Source of the DNA: Sporomusa sphaeroides DSM 2875
GTDB taxonomy: Bacteria > Bacillota > Negativicutes > Sporomusales > Sporomusaceae
Direction of reading: 5' to 3'
NCBI RefSeq assembly: GCF_001941975.2
Contig: NZ_CP146991.1
Span: forward strand, 2,280,524 to 2,344,523
DNA length: 64,000 nucleotides
The stretch's first letter is position 1. Each line of letters begins with the position of its first letter. Shown here in pieces: positions 55,448 to 63,852 of the stretch. The notes beneath the pieces were generated by a model, which searched no databases, had not been told where the DNA came from, and saw nothing but the letters and a program-made list of their open reading frames with translations. Made by a program: the position numbers and the translations under genes.

Positions 55448-55749
55448 GGCAGCTTCCCTCTCCCTTGTTGTGTTTCAACCCTCAGCCCTTGTCGCAGCGG
55501 TTCAATACATATCCGCACATTGGGAACCCCGTCAACTACCATTAAACAGGATGAACAGTTGCCAATGGCACAGAACAACCCACGCGGCCGATGAAGCTTG
55601 TGGCTGTGTCCAAGTACGGTAATACCGGCGGCATGCAGAGCAGCGGCAATCGGTTCACCGGCATAACCTTCCAGCAGTTGCTTGTTAAAACTGAAAGTTA
55701 CTTTAGTTTTTTCAGGGAATTGTAAAATTGGATGATTAGTAATCCTCAT
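55438..55749 (-). CDS. [2Fe-2S] HcnA-like subunit (Fer2_4)
   Basis: The 103-aa protein has the plant-type/Fer2_4 cluster ligands in RGLFCAIGNCSSCLMVVDG near residues 58-66, with a further Cys in VRICIEPLRQG near 80. It is the first gene of the operon and resembles HcnA and the N-terminal domain of sarcosine oxidase alpha. A GGAGG ribosome binding site lies six nt before the ATG; the sigma54 promoter is ~30 nt upstream. Confidence 0.88.
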   Translation of the reverse strand: MRITNHPILQFPEKTKVTFSFNKQLLEGYAGEPIAAALHAAGITVLGHSHKLHRPRGLFCAIGNCSSCLMVVDGVPNVRICIEPLRQGLRVETQQGRGKLPCL

Positions 55750-55776
55750 ACCTGCACCTCCTTGCAGCTTATTATT

Positions 55777-55791
55777 GCAAGTATCGTGCCA
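55777..55791 (-). promoter_or_regulatory. Sigma54 (-24/-12) promoter of the dehydrogenase operon
   Basis: On the minus strand TGGCAC-GATAC-TTGC, a full match to the TGGCAC-N5-TTGC consensus, lies 28 nt before the first gene. A sigma54 activator gene is encoded immediately upstream, so it is the likely regulator. Confidence 0.92.
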
Positions 55792-55805
55792 ACGGTCAGA
55801 GGCAT

Positions 55806-55853
55806 AAAAAAAGACTGCCGTGTACAGTGTATCGCACTCGTAATGACTGGCAG
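55806..55853 (-). terminator. Terminator of the sigma54 activator gene
   Basis: CTGCC/GGCAG stem with imperfect inner arms and a run of seven T on the minus strand, between the regulator stop and the sigma54 promoter. Confidence 0.7.
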
Positions 55854-55866
55854 GTTTAGCCTTTCA

Positions 55867-55895
55867 GCCTTGTGAACGCAACAACAGTGCAAGGC
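55867..55895. promoter_or_regulatory. Candidate upstream activator site
   Basis: Inverted repeat GCCTTG (55867-55872) / CAAGGC (55890-55895), with further partial symmetry inside. Its centre is ~97 bp upstream of the -24/-12 element, a usual distance for a sigma54 enhancer. Confidence 0.5.
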
Positions 55896-55914
55896 AATCT
55901 TATTCTTCGTTATG

Positions 55915-57675
55915 TCATTTTTTTGACGTTGCCGTCAGATTGCTGACACCTCCTGGTTCCAGGTTCAGCTGCTGCATTTTATAGTACAGCGTACTTCTGG
56001 GAATACCGAGTTTTTTGGCGGCAGCAGCCTTGTTAAAGTTAGTTTCCTGTAAAGCTTGCGTAATTAGCGCCCGCTCAAATGTCATCAGTTCCGAAAGTGT
56101 TGTCACGGTAAGCGGCGGAGTTGAGCCAATTGTTTTATTTTGTGTATTTCCTGCCTTAACATTAGCAGGCAAACAGGCTGTTGTCAGCATATCGCCGTCA
56201 GCGAGAATAACCAGTCTCTCTAAAATATTATTAAGTTCCCTGACATTACCCGGCCAATCGTATTCTAGCAACGCTGCCATGAGGGCCGGTTCCACTTTGC
56301 TGTTGTTAGCACCGGCTTTGTGAATGCTGCAAAAATGTTTTAATCCCCGGTATACCAATTCAGGAATATCCTCGCGTCTGTTCCGCAGTGGCGGCAGGTG
56401 CAAGGTTACGACGTTGAGCCGGTAATATAAATCCTCACGAAACTCGCCATTGTCAATCATCTTCTCCAGTTCGCGGTGGGTAGCGGCGATAATCCGTACA
56501 TCGACCTGAACCGGGACATTACCGCCCACCCGGTAAAATTTTTTTTCCTGCAATACTCGCAGTAATTTTACTTGCATCTCCCGGGGCATTTCTCCAATTT
56601 CATCAAGAAAAAGCGTGCCGCCGTCGGCAAGCTCAAAAAGGCCGGCTTTGCCTTTGTGGTCAGCTCCGGTAAAGGCGCCTGATTGATAACCAAATAATTC
56701 ACTTTCAATTAAATTCGCGGAAAGGGCACCGCAATTAATCTCAATAAACCGGCCTTTGCGGTTACTGGCAGTATGTACAGCCCGGGCGAAAACCTCTTTC
56801 CCAGTACCGCTTTCGCCTCTGAGCAGCAGTGGTGCAGTGGTAGCCGCCACCCGTCTGGCCATACTGACAGCAGCGATAATACCGGGACTGTGGCCGCAGA
56901 CAGCAGCAAACGCATCGGCTTTGGCGCTGATTTTATCAATTTCCTTTTCCAGCGATTGTACCTTGCGGCTGGTACGCGTAAGCTCCTGATTGAGATTTAC
57001 GACTTCGGTAATATCACGTTCAGCACACACGCCGCCAACAACCTGAGAATGCATTAGAATCGGTGCAGCATTAATAAGTACATGTGTTTGCGAACAGGGA
57101 TTATGGTACTGGTCTTTGACGGTAATGCGCTCAGCCGCAGCCTTTTTTACCAATAAGTTTGTAAAAAAACTGTCAATCGACTTTCCTAAAATGCTCCCGG
57201 CGGCAATGCCATATAGCCTTTCGGCGCTTTTATTCCAGCTAACCACCTTATTGGCTTGATCAATCACGCAGACTGACTCGCCGACTGTATCTAAAATAGC
57301 TTCCATCTGCAACTGCTGCAATTTGTACCGGGAAAACAGGGCAGCAAACAGTAATTCAGGGGTACTGAAAGCAATAATTTTACCATCAGCTTCGAAGAAT
57401 ACAGCACCTTTCATAAGCTCTGCCGGCAAATTCTCGATTGCGGCTGACAGTAAACCGGCTGGTTGTATAACAGCGTCAAAACAGGCGATTTCTCTGGCCC
57501 ATGTCCCGGAAAGGGTTAGCTGGTTTGCCGTAATATACCCCCATTTTCCATCAATTTGCAGGATGGCTGCCGTTTCATTATTACAGACACTGGTGGCAGC
57601 AACTGCTGTTGACGCCAAGGGGCTAAGGGTTACCAAACTGGTTATTACAAGCTCTTCCAAACGCAGCTGCTGCAT
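55915..57675 (-). CDS. Sigma54-dependent PAS/AAA+/Fis transcriptional activator
   Basis: The 586-aa regulator has an N-terminal sensor (~1-115) I do not recognise, a PAS domain (~125-225, [28 protein letters not shown]), a central AAA+ domain with Walker A GESGTGKE, the sigma54-contact loop [15 protein letters not shown] and [10 protein letters not shown], and a C-terminal Fis-type HTH ([20 protein letters not shown]). The frame is open to 57684, but the ATG at 57675 sits eight nt after GGAGGG. It should activate the dehydrogenase operon, likely on amino acid binding (inference). Confidence 0.94.
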   Translation of the reverse strand: MQQLRLEELVITSLVTLSPLASTAVAATSVCNNETAAILQIDGKWGYITANQLTLSGTWAREIACFDAVIQPAGLLSAAIENLPAELMKGAVFFEADGKIIAFSTPELLFAALFSRYKLQQLQMEAILDTVGESVCVIDQANKVVSWNKSAERLYGIAAGSILGKSIDSFFTNLLVKKAAAERITVKDQYHNPCSQTHVLINAAPILMHSQVVGGVCAERDITEVVNLNQELTRTSRKVQSLEKEIDKISAKADAFAAVCGHSPGIIAAVSMARRVAATTAPLLLRGESGTGKEVFARAVHTASNRKGRFIEINCGALSANLIESELFGYQSGAFTGADHKGKAGLFELADGGTLFLDEIGEMPREMQVKLLRVLQEKKFYRVGGNVPVQVDVRIIAATHRELEKMIDNGEFREDLYYRLNVVTLHLPPLRNRREDIPELVYRGLKHFCSIHKAGANNSKVEPALMAALLEYDWPGNVRELNNILERLVILADGDMLTTACLPANVKAGNTQNKTIGSTPPLTVTTLSELMTFERALITQALQETNFNKAAAAKKLGIPRSTLYYKMQQLNLEPGGVSNLTATSKK

Positions 57676-57694
57676 AAAACACACCCTCCTTATT

Positions 57695-57735
57695 GAAAAA
57701 AACGCTCTGTCTCCCGTGGGGGAAACAACAGCGTC
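57695..57735 (-). terminator. Intrinsic terminator in the leader of the activator gene
   Basis: AACGCT (57701-57706) pairs with AGCGTC region (57730-57735), with an inner CTCCC/GGGGG stem, followed by seven T on the minus strand. It ends ten nt before the GGAGGG of the activator gene, leaving no room for a promoter after it. Confidence 0.7.
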
Positions 57736-57743
57736 TTTGCTGG

Positions 57744-57759
57744 TGTCAATTATTTGACA
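57744..57759. promoter_or_regulatory. Inverted repeat TGTCAA-N4-TTGACA in the activator leader
   Basis: A perfect 6-bp inverted repeat just downstream of the expected transcription start. It could be an operator or part of a leader hairpin. Confidence 0.45.
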
Positions 57760-57767
57760 TTTATTCT

Positions 57768-57796
57768 ATTATACCCGGCTGGCATGACATTTTCAA
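57768..57796 (-). promoter_or_regulatory. Sigma-A promoter of the sigma54 activator gene
   Basis: TTGAAA (57791-57796), exactly 17 nt, TATAAT (57768-57773) on the minus strand, ~95 nt before the activator start and after the pgeF stop. Confidence 0.78.
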
Positions 57797-57838
57797 GAAC
57801 AAATATTCTCCAGACACATACTGAATCGTTACATATCC

Positions 57839-58651
57839 TTATAGCGTAATTGCGGCACCAATACGCCCGGTTTTCCCGTTTTCAGCGCGGTGCGAGAAAA
57901 AAACGGGAGTATTTTCGGCTGTACAGATACCGCTGACTGTAATATTTCTGTCCTTCACCCCTATTTCCAGCAACTGCTGGCGGTTGGCTTCCCACAGGTT
58001 GAGCTGCCAGCGGCCGGCGCACGGTATTGCCAGCTCCTCCCATTTGCTGAAGTCACTCCTAAGTTTGCTGATTACCATCTCATCCACCTCATAACAGCAG
58101 GGACCAATGGACGGGCCAATACCCACAAGGCAGTCTGCCGGTTTGGTATTGTAGCTTTGCTGCATAGCCATCACTGTTTTTTGCGCAATTTTGGCAACCG
58201 TTCCCTTCCACCCGGCATGGCTTATGCCAATGGCCTTGGCAACAGGATCAACGATAAGCACAGGCACACAGTCGGCGAAAAACAACATGAGCGGCAAATC
58301 CGGCACATTGGTTATTAACGCGTCGGTACCGTCGATAGCTTCCTGATAGTGCCGGGCACCACGTCCGGCGTCTGTTTCGGTAACCAATCGCACGACATCG
58401 CCATGCACTTGTTCGGCGGTAACTGCTTTATCGGCCGTCAAGCCTAGCGCCTGGCAGAAGGCCTGCCGGTTATGCCACACGGTGTCGGCATCATCGCCGG
58501 TATGCAGCCCCAGATTAAGACTGGTAAACGGTTGAACACTCCTGCCGCCCAGCCGTGTGGAGACACCGTGCTTAATGCCTCTGATGGCAAATTCGGTAAA
58601 CAGTCCGTACCAAACGCCATTTTGGCTGTGTTTCAAAACAAATTCACCCAT
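57839..58651 (-). CDS. pgeF: PgeF/YfiH-family peptidoglycan-editing or purine nucleoside enzyme
   Basis: The 270-aa protein belongs to the DUF152/laccase-domain family: AEQVHGDVVRLV, DCVPVLIVDPVAKAIGISHAGWKGTV with the zinc Cys and His residues, and GPSIGPCCYEV. Members process purine nucleosides and remove misincorporated L-Ser from muropeptides. The frame extends to 58666, but the ATG at 58651 follows GGGAGG and gives MGEFVLKHSQNGVW. Confidence 0.92.
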   Translation of the reverse strand: MGEFVLKHSQNGVWYGLFTEFAIRGIKHGVSTRLGGRSVQPFTSLNLGLHTGDDADTVWHNRQAFCQALGLTADKAVTAEQVHGDVVRLVTETDAGRGARHYQEAIDGTDALITNVPDLPLMLFFADCVPVLIVDPVAKAIGISHAGWKGTVAKIAQKTVMAMQQSYNTKPADCLVGIGPSIGPCCYEVDEMVISKLRSDFSKWEELAIPCAGRWQLNLWEANRQQLLEIGVKDRNITVSGICTAENTPVFFSHRAENGKTGRIGAAITL

Positions 58652-58680
58652 TGTTAAACCTCCCATGAATTAAAGAAAAT

Positions 58681-58717
58681 ACGGCTTACGCTGAGCTTTT
58701 GACAAAAGCATAAGCCG
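58681..58717 (+). repeat. Short intergenic repeat, ACGGCTT/GAGC family, copy 2
   Basis: Reads ACGGCTTACGCTGAGCTTTT then GACAAAAGCATAAGCCG; the outer arms CGGCTTA/TAAGCCG and inner arms GCTTTT/AAAAGC pair. It aligns with 3561-3598 and, inverted, with 30680-30716. It lies between pgeF and the EF-G paralogue terminator. The rest of 58718-58863 holds no gene that I can support. Confidence 0.5.
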
Positions 58718-58863
58718 CTGCTGCTTTTATCCTGTTTGTAAGCAAGGTATGCTTTTTGTCAAGCAAGGAAAGCTGCAGGCTTTTATTATAATAATACTCG
58801 CATTCCGCCTTAAATATCTATAACAAACTTTAAATTCATTCTTTCAACCTGTTAGAATGAAAA

Positions 58864-58903
58864 AAGCCTAGACAGGCTACGCCAAGCAGCCTGTCTAGGC
58901 TTC
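58864..58903 (-). terminator. Terminator of the EF-G-like gene
   Basis: A 15-bp perfect stem (58864-58878 with 58888-58902) followed by TTTTTTC on the minus strand, six nt after the gene's stop codon. Confidence 0.92.
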
Positions 58904-58909
58904 TATTTA

Positions 58910-60991
58910 CTATGCTTCTTCCATCTTGTCTTTCTTGGCGCTGGCAATTATATTCTCGGCAATGCGTGCAGGTACGTCTTCATAATGAGAGAAACTCATA
59001 TCAAAGTTTCCGCGTCCCTGGGTAATCGAACGTAAGTCAATACTATAACGGAACATTTCTGCCATCGGCACCTGGGCTTTAATTTTTCCCAGACCGCCGC
59101 CAATGGGTTCCATCCCCTGAATCCGTCCCCGCTTGGTATTAAGATCGCCGATTACATCACCCATATATGATTCAGGCACAATGACTTCGACGGCATAGAT
59201 AGGTTCAAGCAGTACTGGTTTAGCTTGCAGCGCGCCTTTCCTGAGGGCCATAGTGCTGGCAATTTTAAAAGCCATTTCCGATGAGTCAACCGTGTGATAG
59301 GAGCCGTCGGTTAAGGTTACTTTGACATCAACCATCGGATAACCGGCTAAAACACCACCGTTTAAAGCATCACGCACCCCTTTTTCAACTGCCGGAATAT
59401 ATTGCCGCGGTACCGAACCGCCAAAAATGGAATCGACAAATTCAAATTGCGCGCCCGGCGCCAACGGGTCCAGTTGCAGCCACACATGTCCATACTGCCC
59501 ATGTCCGCCGCTTTGTTTTTTATGTTTGCCTTCAACCTTAGCCGAGCCACGGATAGTTTCACGATAGGGAATCCTGGGGTTAGTCAGCAGCGTTTCAACG
59601 CCAAATTTACGTTTCATGCGTTCGGTCATAATATCAAGATGCAATTCGCCCATACCATAAACGAGTAACTGATGGGTTTCCACATCTTTGCGAACCTTAA
59701 AGGTCGGGTCCTCATCCATCAGTCTGGCTAGTGCCTGGCCTATTTTGTCTTCATCACCTTTGTTCTTAGCTTCAATGGCCCGTACGAACATTGGTTTTGG
59801 ATAGGATATAGTTTCAAATAATATGGGTTTATCTTTGTCTGAGAGCGAATCTCCCGTACCGGTTTCCTGCAGCTTGGCGACTACTACAATATCACCGGCA
59901 TGAACAGCGGTGACCGGATCTTGCTGTTTACCGCGCAGCGTAAAGAGGGTACCAATCCGTTCGGCTTTATCCTTGGTAGCGTTATAAAGCGTGCTGTCCG
60001 GCTTTATCGAACCGGAGTATAAGCGAATATAGCTGAGCCGGCCAACAAAGGGGTCGGCTGTAGTTTTGAATACAATGCCGGAAAATGGGTCACCAATACT
60101 TCTTTCCACAGGCTCTTTGGTAACCGGGTGGTAACCGATGACCGGACTAATACCAGGAGCGGGCAGATATTTAACAATAGAATCCAGCGCCTGTTGGATT
60201 CCGATATTTTTGACGGCCGAGCCGCACAGCACCGGAAATACCTTGGCCTGAGAAATACCGGTTAACAGGCCTGATACCACTTCGTCATCTGTTAATTCTT
60301 CCCCTTCCAGGTATTTTGTCAGCAGCTCGTCATTACCTTCGGCAGCTGCTTCGATCAGAACCATGCGCGCTGCTTCAGCCTGCTCAAGAATATCGGCCGG
60401 AATATCGGATTCAATGTATTCTTTACCATTCTTTTCAGCCAGATAGGCTTTCATTGTAATCAAATCAACGATACCTTTAAATGTATCTTGAGCGCCTATC
60501 GGCAATTGAACCGGGACAACGCCATTGCCGAATTTTTCTTTCATACTGTCGACAACACTGTAAAAGTCAGCGTTTTCCCGGTCCATTTTATTAATAAAAC
60601 CAATTCGCGGCAAACCTAATTCGCTTGCATAGTTCCATACTTTTTCAGTTTCCACCTCAACACCGGAGGCGGCACACAACACAATAAGCGTGCTGTCAAC
60701 AGCCCGTAGAGCACTTTTAACTTCAGCTACAAAATCAGCGTAACCAGGTGTATCAATAAAGTTTATTTTATGATCGCGCCACTCGCAAGGAGCCAAAGCT
60801 GTATTAATGGTAACTTTCCGTTTTACCTCTTCAGGTTCAAAATCAGTTGTTGCCGAACCATCATCAACACGCCCTAAACGGTTAACCGCGCCAGAATTAA
60901 ATAACATGGCTTCGGTCAAGGATGTCTTACCAGATCCTCCGTGGGCTACAATTCCAACATTTCTTAACTTGTCGCTCTTGTACTCTTTCAT
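58910..60991 (-). CDS. fusA2: EF-G paralogue (elongation factor G-like GTPase)
   Basis: A 693-aa translation GTPase with all five EF-G domains. The G1 loop is AHGGSGKTSL rather than the usual AHIDAGKTT, and the switch I part is VDDGSATTDFEPEE followed by KRKVTINTAL; G3 is DTPGYADF and G4 NKMD. These changes mark the EF-G-like/FusA2 group, distinct from main EF-G, which is not in the window. Known paralogues act in ribosome recycling or under stress; its job here is not known. Promoter at 61131-61160. Confidence 0.9.
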   Translation of the reverse strand: MKEYKSDKLRNVGIVAHGGSGKTSLTEAMLFNSGAVNRLGRVDDGSATTDFEPEEVKRKVTINTALAPCEWRDHKINFIDTPGYADFVAEVKSALRAVDSTLIVLCAASGVEVETEKVWNYASELGLPRIGFINKMDRENADFYSVVDSMKEKFGNGVVPVQLPIGAQDTFKGIVDLITMKAYLAEKNGKEYIESDIPADILEQAEAARMVLIEAAAEGNDELLTKYLEGEELTDDEVVSGLLTGISQAKVFPVLCGSAVKNIGIQQALDSIVKYLPAPGISPVIGYHPVTKEPVERSIGDPFSGIVFKTTADPFVGRLSYIRLYSGSIKPDSTLYNATKDKAERIGTLFTLRGKQQDPVTAVHAGDIVVVAKLQETGTGDSLSDKDKPILFETISYPKPMFVRAIEAKNKGDEDKIGQALARLMDEDPTFKVRKDVETHQLLVYGMGELHLDIMTERMKRKFGVETLLTNPRIPYRETIRGSAKVEGKHKKQSGGHGQYGHVWLQLDPLAPGAQFEFVDSIFGGSVPRQYIPAVEKGVRDALNGGVLAGYPMVDVKVTLTDGSYHTVDSSEMAFKIASTMALRKGALQAKPVLLEPIYAVEVIVPESYMGDVIGDLNTKRGRIQGMEPIGGGLGKIKAQVPMAEMFRYSIDLRSITQGRGNFDMSFSHYEDVPARIAENIIASAKKDKMEEA

Positions 60992-61130
60992 GGCTAGTTC
61001 CCTCCTGTTGTGGTATGGTTAATTTCAGACACATTAAATTTTTTTATTCTCTGCTTACTGCAAATATTCCTGCTTTTCTGTCTACTTTGCTTAAGTTAAA
61101 TTAAACAGTTTTATCACTATTTATTCCATA

Positions 61131-61160
61131 CTTATAATTTTTTTCCAGTTTTTTAAGCAA
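61131..61160 (-). promoter_or_regulatory. Probable promoter of the EF-G-like gene
   Basis: TTGCTT (61155-61160), 18 nt, TATAAG (61131-61136) on the minus strand, ~140 nt before the start. Between it and the gene I see no other element. Confidence 0.5.
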
Positions 61161-61183
61161 GTTATCTATTTTATTGGAATAAC

Positions 61184-61217
61184 AAAACGAGCTATTGTGC
61201 CAGCAATAGCTCGTTTT
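61184..61217 (-). terminator. Terminator after the 25-aa ORF
   Basis: A perfect 14-bp stem AAAACGAGCTATTG/CAATAGCTCGTTTT (61184-61197 with 61204-61217), starting 21 nt after the stop of the small ORF, with four T in the stem foot followed by GTTATT. Confidence 0.75.
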
Positions 61218-61238
61218 GGGTGGAGGGAATCATGTTTT

Positions 61239-61316
61239 TTATCCTTTCAAGAACATACGCATCAATTTACGCAGCGGTCCTGGCAGTAACATTACATAAC
61301 AACGGAAATTCACCAT
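61239..61316 (-). CDS. Very small ORF (25 aa) with ribosome binding site and terminator
   Basis: Read from the 475-nt gap between the EF-G-like and cobalamin adenosyltransferase genes. ATG at 61316, TAA at 61239; product MVNFRCYVMLLPGPLRKLMR then MFLKG. AGGGGG lies six nt before the ATG, TTGCAC-N18-TAAACT further upstream is a possible promoter, and an intrinsic terminator follows. Basic and amphipathic, with a PGP turn. It could be a small membrane-active protein or a leader peptide; I recognise no family. Confidence 0.45.
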   Translation of the reverse strand: MVNFRCYVMLLPGPLRKLMRMFLKG

Positions 61317-61466
61317 ACTCGCCCCCTTGTTTAAACTATTATCTATTACTAAACCATCCTTAGCTATCGATATAGTTTATGCGGGTCGAATAAAGGTGTG
61401 CAACATCTGCCGGTTTCAGTAAAATTATTTAGAGATATTGCAGCTTTGGCTGTGTATTGCCGGCCA

Positions 61467-61982
61467 CTACTTGCTAGTCTCGGATTCTAAACGGGACAAT
61501 ACAAAACACAAATCTGACAGACGGTTTAAGCCAATAAGCAGTTGTTCATTAACAGCATCTGCTTCCTCCGCCTGGAGCCGTAATGTCTGACGCTCGGCTC
61601 GTCTGGTGACAGTCCGAGCCAGGTCAAGAGCAGCCGCTCCCGGGGTAGCGCCAGGCACGATAAAGCTTTTCAGTGGTGGCAGCTTAGCGTCAAACTCATC
61701 AATCATTTGTTCCAGTGCTGCCACATGTTCGGCTGTAATATAGCGTTCCTGGTTACCGGCGCTGGCTAAATCAGCCATAACCAGCATTAACAATTTTTGC
61801 AGTTTAAATACGGCTTCTTTAACTTCCGGCTTGGTACAAGTCGCTCTTGCCAAACCTAGCGCTGAGGTAACTTCATCAACAGTACCATAGGCCTCTACTC
61901 TGGCGCTTGTTTTTTTGATTCGCTCACCGGTTAACAGCCCGGTAGTGCCTTTATCCCCTGTTTTGGTATAAACTTTACTCAT
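61467..61982 (-). CDS. Cob(I)alamin adenosyltransferase, PduO type
   Basis: The 171-aa protein starts MSKVYTKTGDKGTTGLLTGE, the ATP-binding signature of PduO/MMAB-type adenosyltransferases, and continues with AYGTVDEVTSALG, then DLARTVTRRAERQT and LNRLSDLCFVLSR. It makes adenosylcobalamin from cob(I)alamin and ATP, so the organism uses B12-dependent enzymes. It is 16 nt downstream of ndk. Confidence 0.94.
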   Translation of the reverse strand: MSKVYTKTGDKGTTGLLTGERIKKTSARVEAYGTVDEVTSALGLARATCTKPEVKEAVFKLQKLLMLVMADLASAGNQERYITAEHVAALEQMIDEFDAKLPPLKSFIVPGATPGAAALDLARTVTRRAERQTLRLQAEEADAVNEQLLIGLNRLSDLCFVLSRLESETSK

Positions 61983-61998
61983 TATCTTCCTCCAATGG

Positions 61999-62427
61999 CT
62001 ACTGAACTAATTCTTGTTCAGTAAAATATATGGCAATTTCCCGTTGTGCGCTGGCTATGCTATCTGATCCATGCACAATATTACTGGACATAACTGTGGC
62101 ATAATCGCCACGGATGGTTCCGGGCATTGCATCAACAGGATTCGTCGTACCCATCATGGCTCTGACTACTTTTACGGCATTGGGGCCTGAGAGCACCATT
62201 GCCACAATAGGACCGGATGTTATAAACTCAATAAGCGCCGGATAAAAGGATTTACCCAGATGTTCTTCATAATGTTTGGCAGCAGTTTCCGGCGGTAATG
62301 CCAATAATTTAAGGGCAGTTAGTGCAAGGCCTTTTCGTTCAAAACGGCTGATGATTTCGCCGCAAATTTTTCTTTGAACTGCGTCAGGTTTTAATAGCAC
62401 CAGCGTGCGTTCAATTGTGTCCCCCAT
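61999..62427 (-). CDS. ndk: Nucleoside diphosphate kinase
   Basis: Ndk balances NTP pools by phosphotransfer through a histidine. The 142-aa protein has [23 protein letters not shown] and the active-site His in [10 protein letters not shown] near residue 118. It sits between a gamma carbonic anhydrase and an adenosyltransferase, an arrangement I cannot tie to one pathway. Confidence 0.96.
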   Translation of the reverse strand: MGDTIERTLVLLKPDAVQRKICGEIISRFERKGLALTALKLLALPPETAAKHYEEHLGKSFYPALIEFITSGPIVAMVLSGPNAVKVVRAMMGTTNPVDAMPGTIRGDYATVMSSNIVHGSDSIASAQREIAIYFTEQELVQ

Positions 62428-62439
62428 AGCTACACCGCC

Positions 62440-62955
62440 TTATACCATATAATTCTTTGCATCTTGAACATAGACTAACGCCGATTGGCGAATAGTTTCA
62501 ATTTCTTCCATACTGACCTGACGGATAACTTTGCCGGGTGAGCCCATAACCAGGGAATTGGGCGGGATTTTTTTTCGTTCAGGGATGAGTGCTCCTGCAC
62601 CAATAATGCAGTTCTCACCAATTTCAGCATAGTTTAGAATGATGGCCCCCATGCCGATCAGACAGTTGCTGGCAATAGTACAACCATGGAGAATGGCTCC
62701 ATGGCCCACCGTGACATAGTTGCCAATTACGGTGGGGAATTCGTACCAGACATGTATGGTACAATTATCTTGTATGTTGGTATACCGGCCAATCCGAATC
62801 GGCTGTACGTCACCGCGCAGCACAGTGTTAAACCAGATGCTTGCGTGGGCTTCAATGGAAACATCGCCAATAACTCTGGCTCCTTCGGCAATAAATACGT
62901 TATTATCAATTGTAGGCTGCAAACCTTTGAAAGGAATTACCGAACCCAATAGCAT
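62440..62955 (-). CDS. Gamma-class carbonic anhydrase-like hexapeptide-repeat protein
   Basis: The 171-aa left-handed beta-helix protein shows hexapeptide repeats and the gamma carbonic anhydrase pattern: NVFIAEGARVIGDV, SIWFNTVLRGD, the zinc-His regions CTIHVWYE and TVGHGAILHGC, and GMGAIILNYAEIGENC. Whether it hydrates CO2 is not certain; many YrdA/PaaY-like proteins are weak or inactive. The frame extends upstream into the FAH gene, but the ATG at 62955 with GGAG is preferred. Confidence 0.9.
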   Translation of the reverse strand: MLLGSVIPFKGLQPTIDNNVFIAEGARVIGDVSIEAHASIWFNTVLRGDVQPIRIGRYTNIQDNCTIHVWYEFPTVIGNYVTVGHGAILHGCTIASNCLIGMGAIILNYAEIGENCIIGAGALIPERKKIPPNSLVMGSPGKVIRQVSMEEIETIRQSALVYVQDAKNYMV

Positions 62956-62971
62956 CTTCTCCTTTTTTGTG

Positions 62972-63736
62972 TCAACCGCGCACAACCGTATTGGTAAGGC
63001 GCCCAATTCCCTCTATTTCAACAGTCACTGTATCGCCTACCTGCATGGCCCCTACTCCGGCAGGTGTGCCTGTCAGGATTACGTCACCAGGATATAAAGT
63101 CATAACCTGACTGATGAAAGCCACCATTTCCGGTACTTTAAATATTAGGTTAGTCGTGTTTGATATCTGCTTTACTTCGCCATTTAATAAAAGTTTAATG
63201 CCAACATCATGAGGGTTTAATTGGGTTTCAATCCAGGGACCAAGTGGTAAAAACGTGTCAAAGGATTTACCGCGCGTCCATTGGCCGTCATGCATTTGAA
63301 TATCCCGCGCCGTTACGTCGTTGGCGCAAGTGTAGCCCAAAACATATTCCCCCGCCTGTTCTACCGGTATCTTATGTGCTGTTTTTTTGATAACGATAGC
63401 CAATTCGCCTTCATAATGCAAGTTTTTGGAGATGGAGGGAAACTCAATCTCTCCATCAGGTTTATTTAAGGCTGACGATGGCTTAATAAAAATTAATGGT
63501 TCTTCCGGCAGCTTAAGGTTCATTTCCCTTGCATGATCATGATAATTAAGGCCAATACAAACGGCTTTCGTTGGTTGGCATGGCGCAAGCAGCGAAACCT
63601 GGTCTAACGCTACTTTTTTATTGCTTTCCTGGTAGGGGCCGCAAAAAATATCACCATCAATAACCGTGATTTGGTTGTCTGTTGCTAACAGGCCATAAGC
63701 AATTTTGCCTTCAAACTCGAATCGGACTATTTTCAT
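62972..63736 (-). CDS. Fumarylacetoacetate hydrolase-family protein
   Basis: The 254-aa protein has the FAH C-terminal domain: VCIGLNYHDHAREM, PLIFIKPSSALNKP, NLHYEGELAIVIKK with metal-binding Glu residues, YTCANDVTARDIQ and LTGTPAGVG. Family members hydrolyse or decarboxylate diketo acids, and some act as oxaloacetate tautomerase/decarboxylase; the substrate cannot be told. A gamma carbonic anhydrase-like gene follows 16 nt downstream. Confidence 0.9.
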   Translation of the reverse strand: MKIVRFEFEGKIAYGLLATDNQITVIDGDIFCGPYQESNKKVALDQVSLLAPCQPTKAVCIGLNYHDHAREMNLKLPEEPLIFIKPSSALNKPDGEIEFPSISKNLHYEGELAIVIKKTAHKIPVEQAGEYVLGYTCANDVTARDIQMHDGQWTRGKSFDTFLPLGPWIETQLNPHDVGIKLLLNGEVKQISNTTNLIFKVPEMVAFISQVMTLYPGDVILTGTPAGVGAMQVGDTVTVEIEGIGRLTNTVVRG

Positions 63737-63800
63737 GGTATCCTCCTATTATGGCTGACTATTGGTATATTTTTTCCATACTTACCGGCTCATATCCTGC

Positions 63801-63840
63801 AAAAAAATCCCTCTGAAAGTAATTTTCAGAGGGATTTTTA
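63801..63840. terminator. Bidirectional-looking terminator before the FAH gene
   Basis: Stem ATCCCTCTGAAA/TTTTCAGAGGGAT (63807-63818 with 63823-63835), with A/T runs on both sides. It follows the stop of the HtpX-like gene on the minus strand, which has seven T after the stem. Confidence 0.85.
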
Positions 63841-63852
63841 CCAAAAATGATA

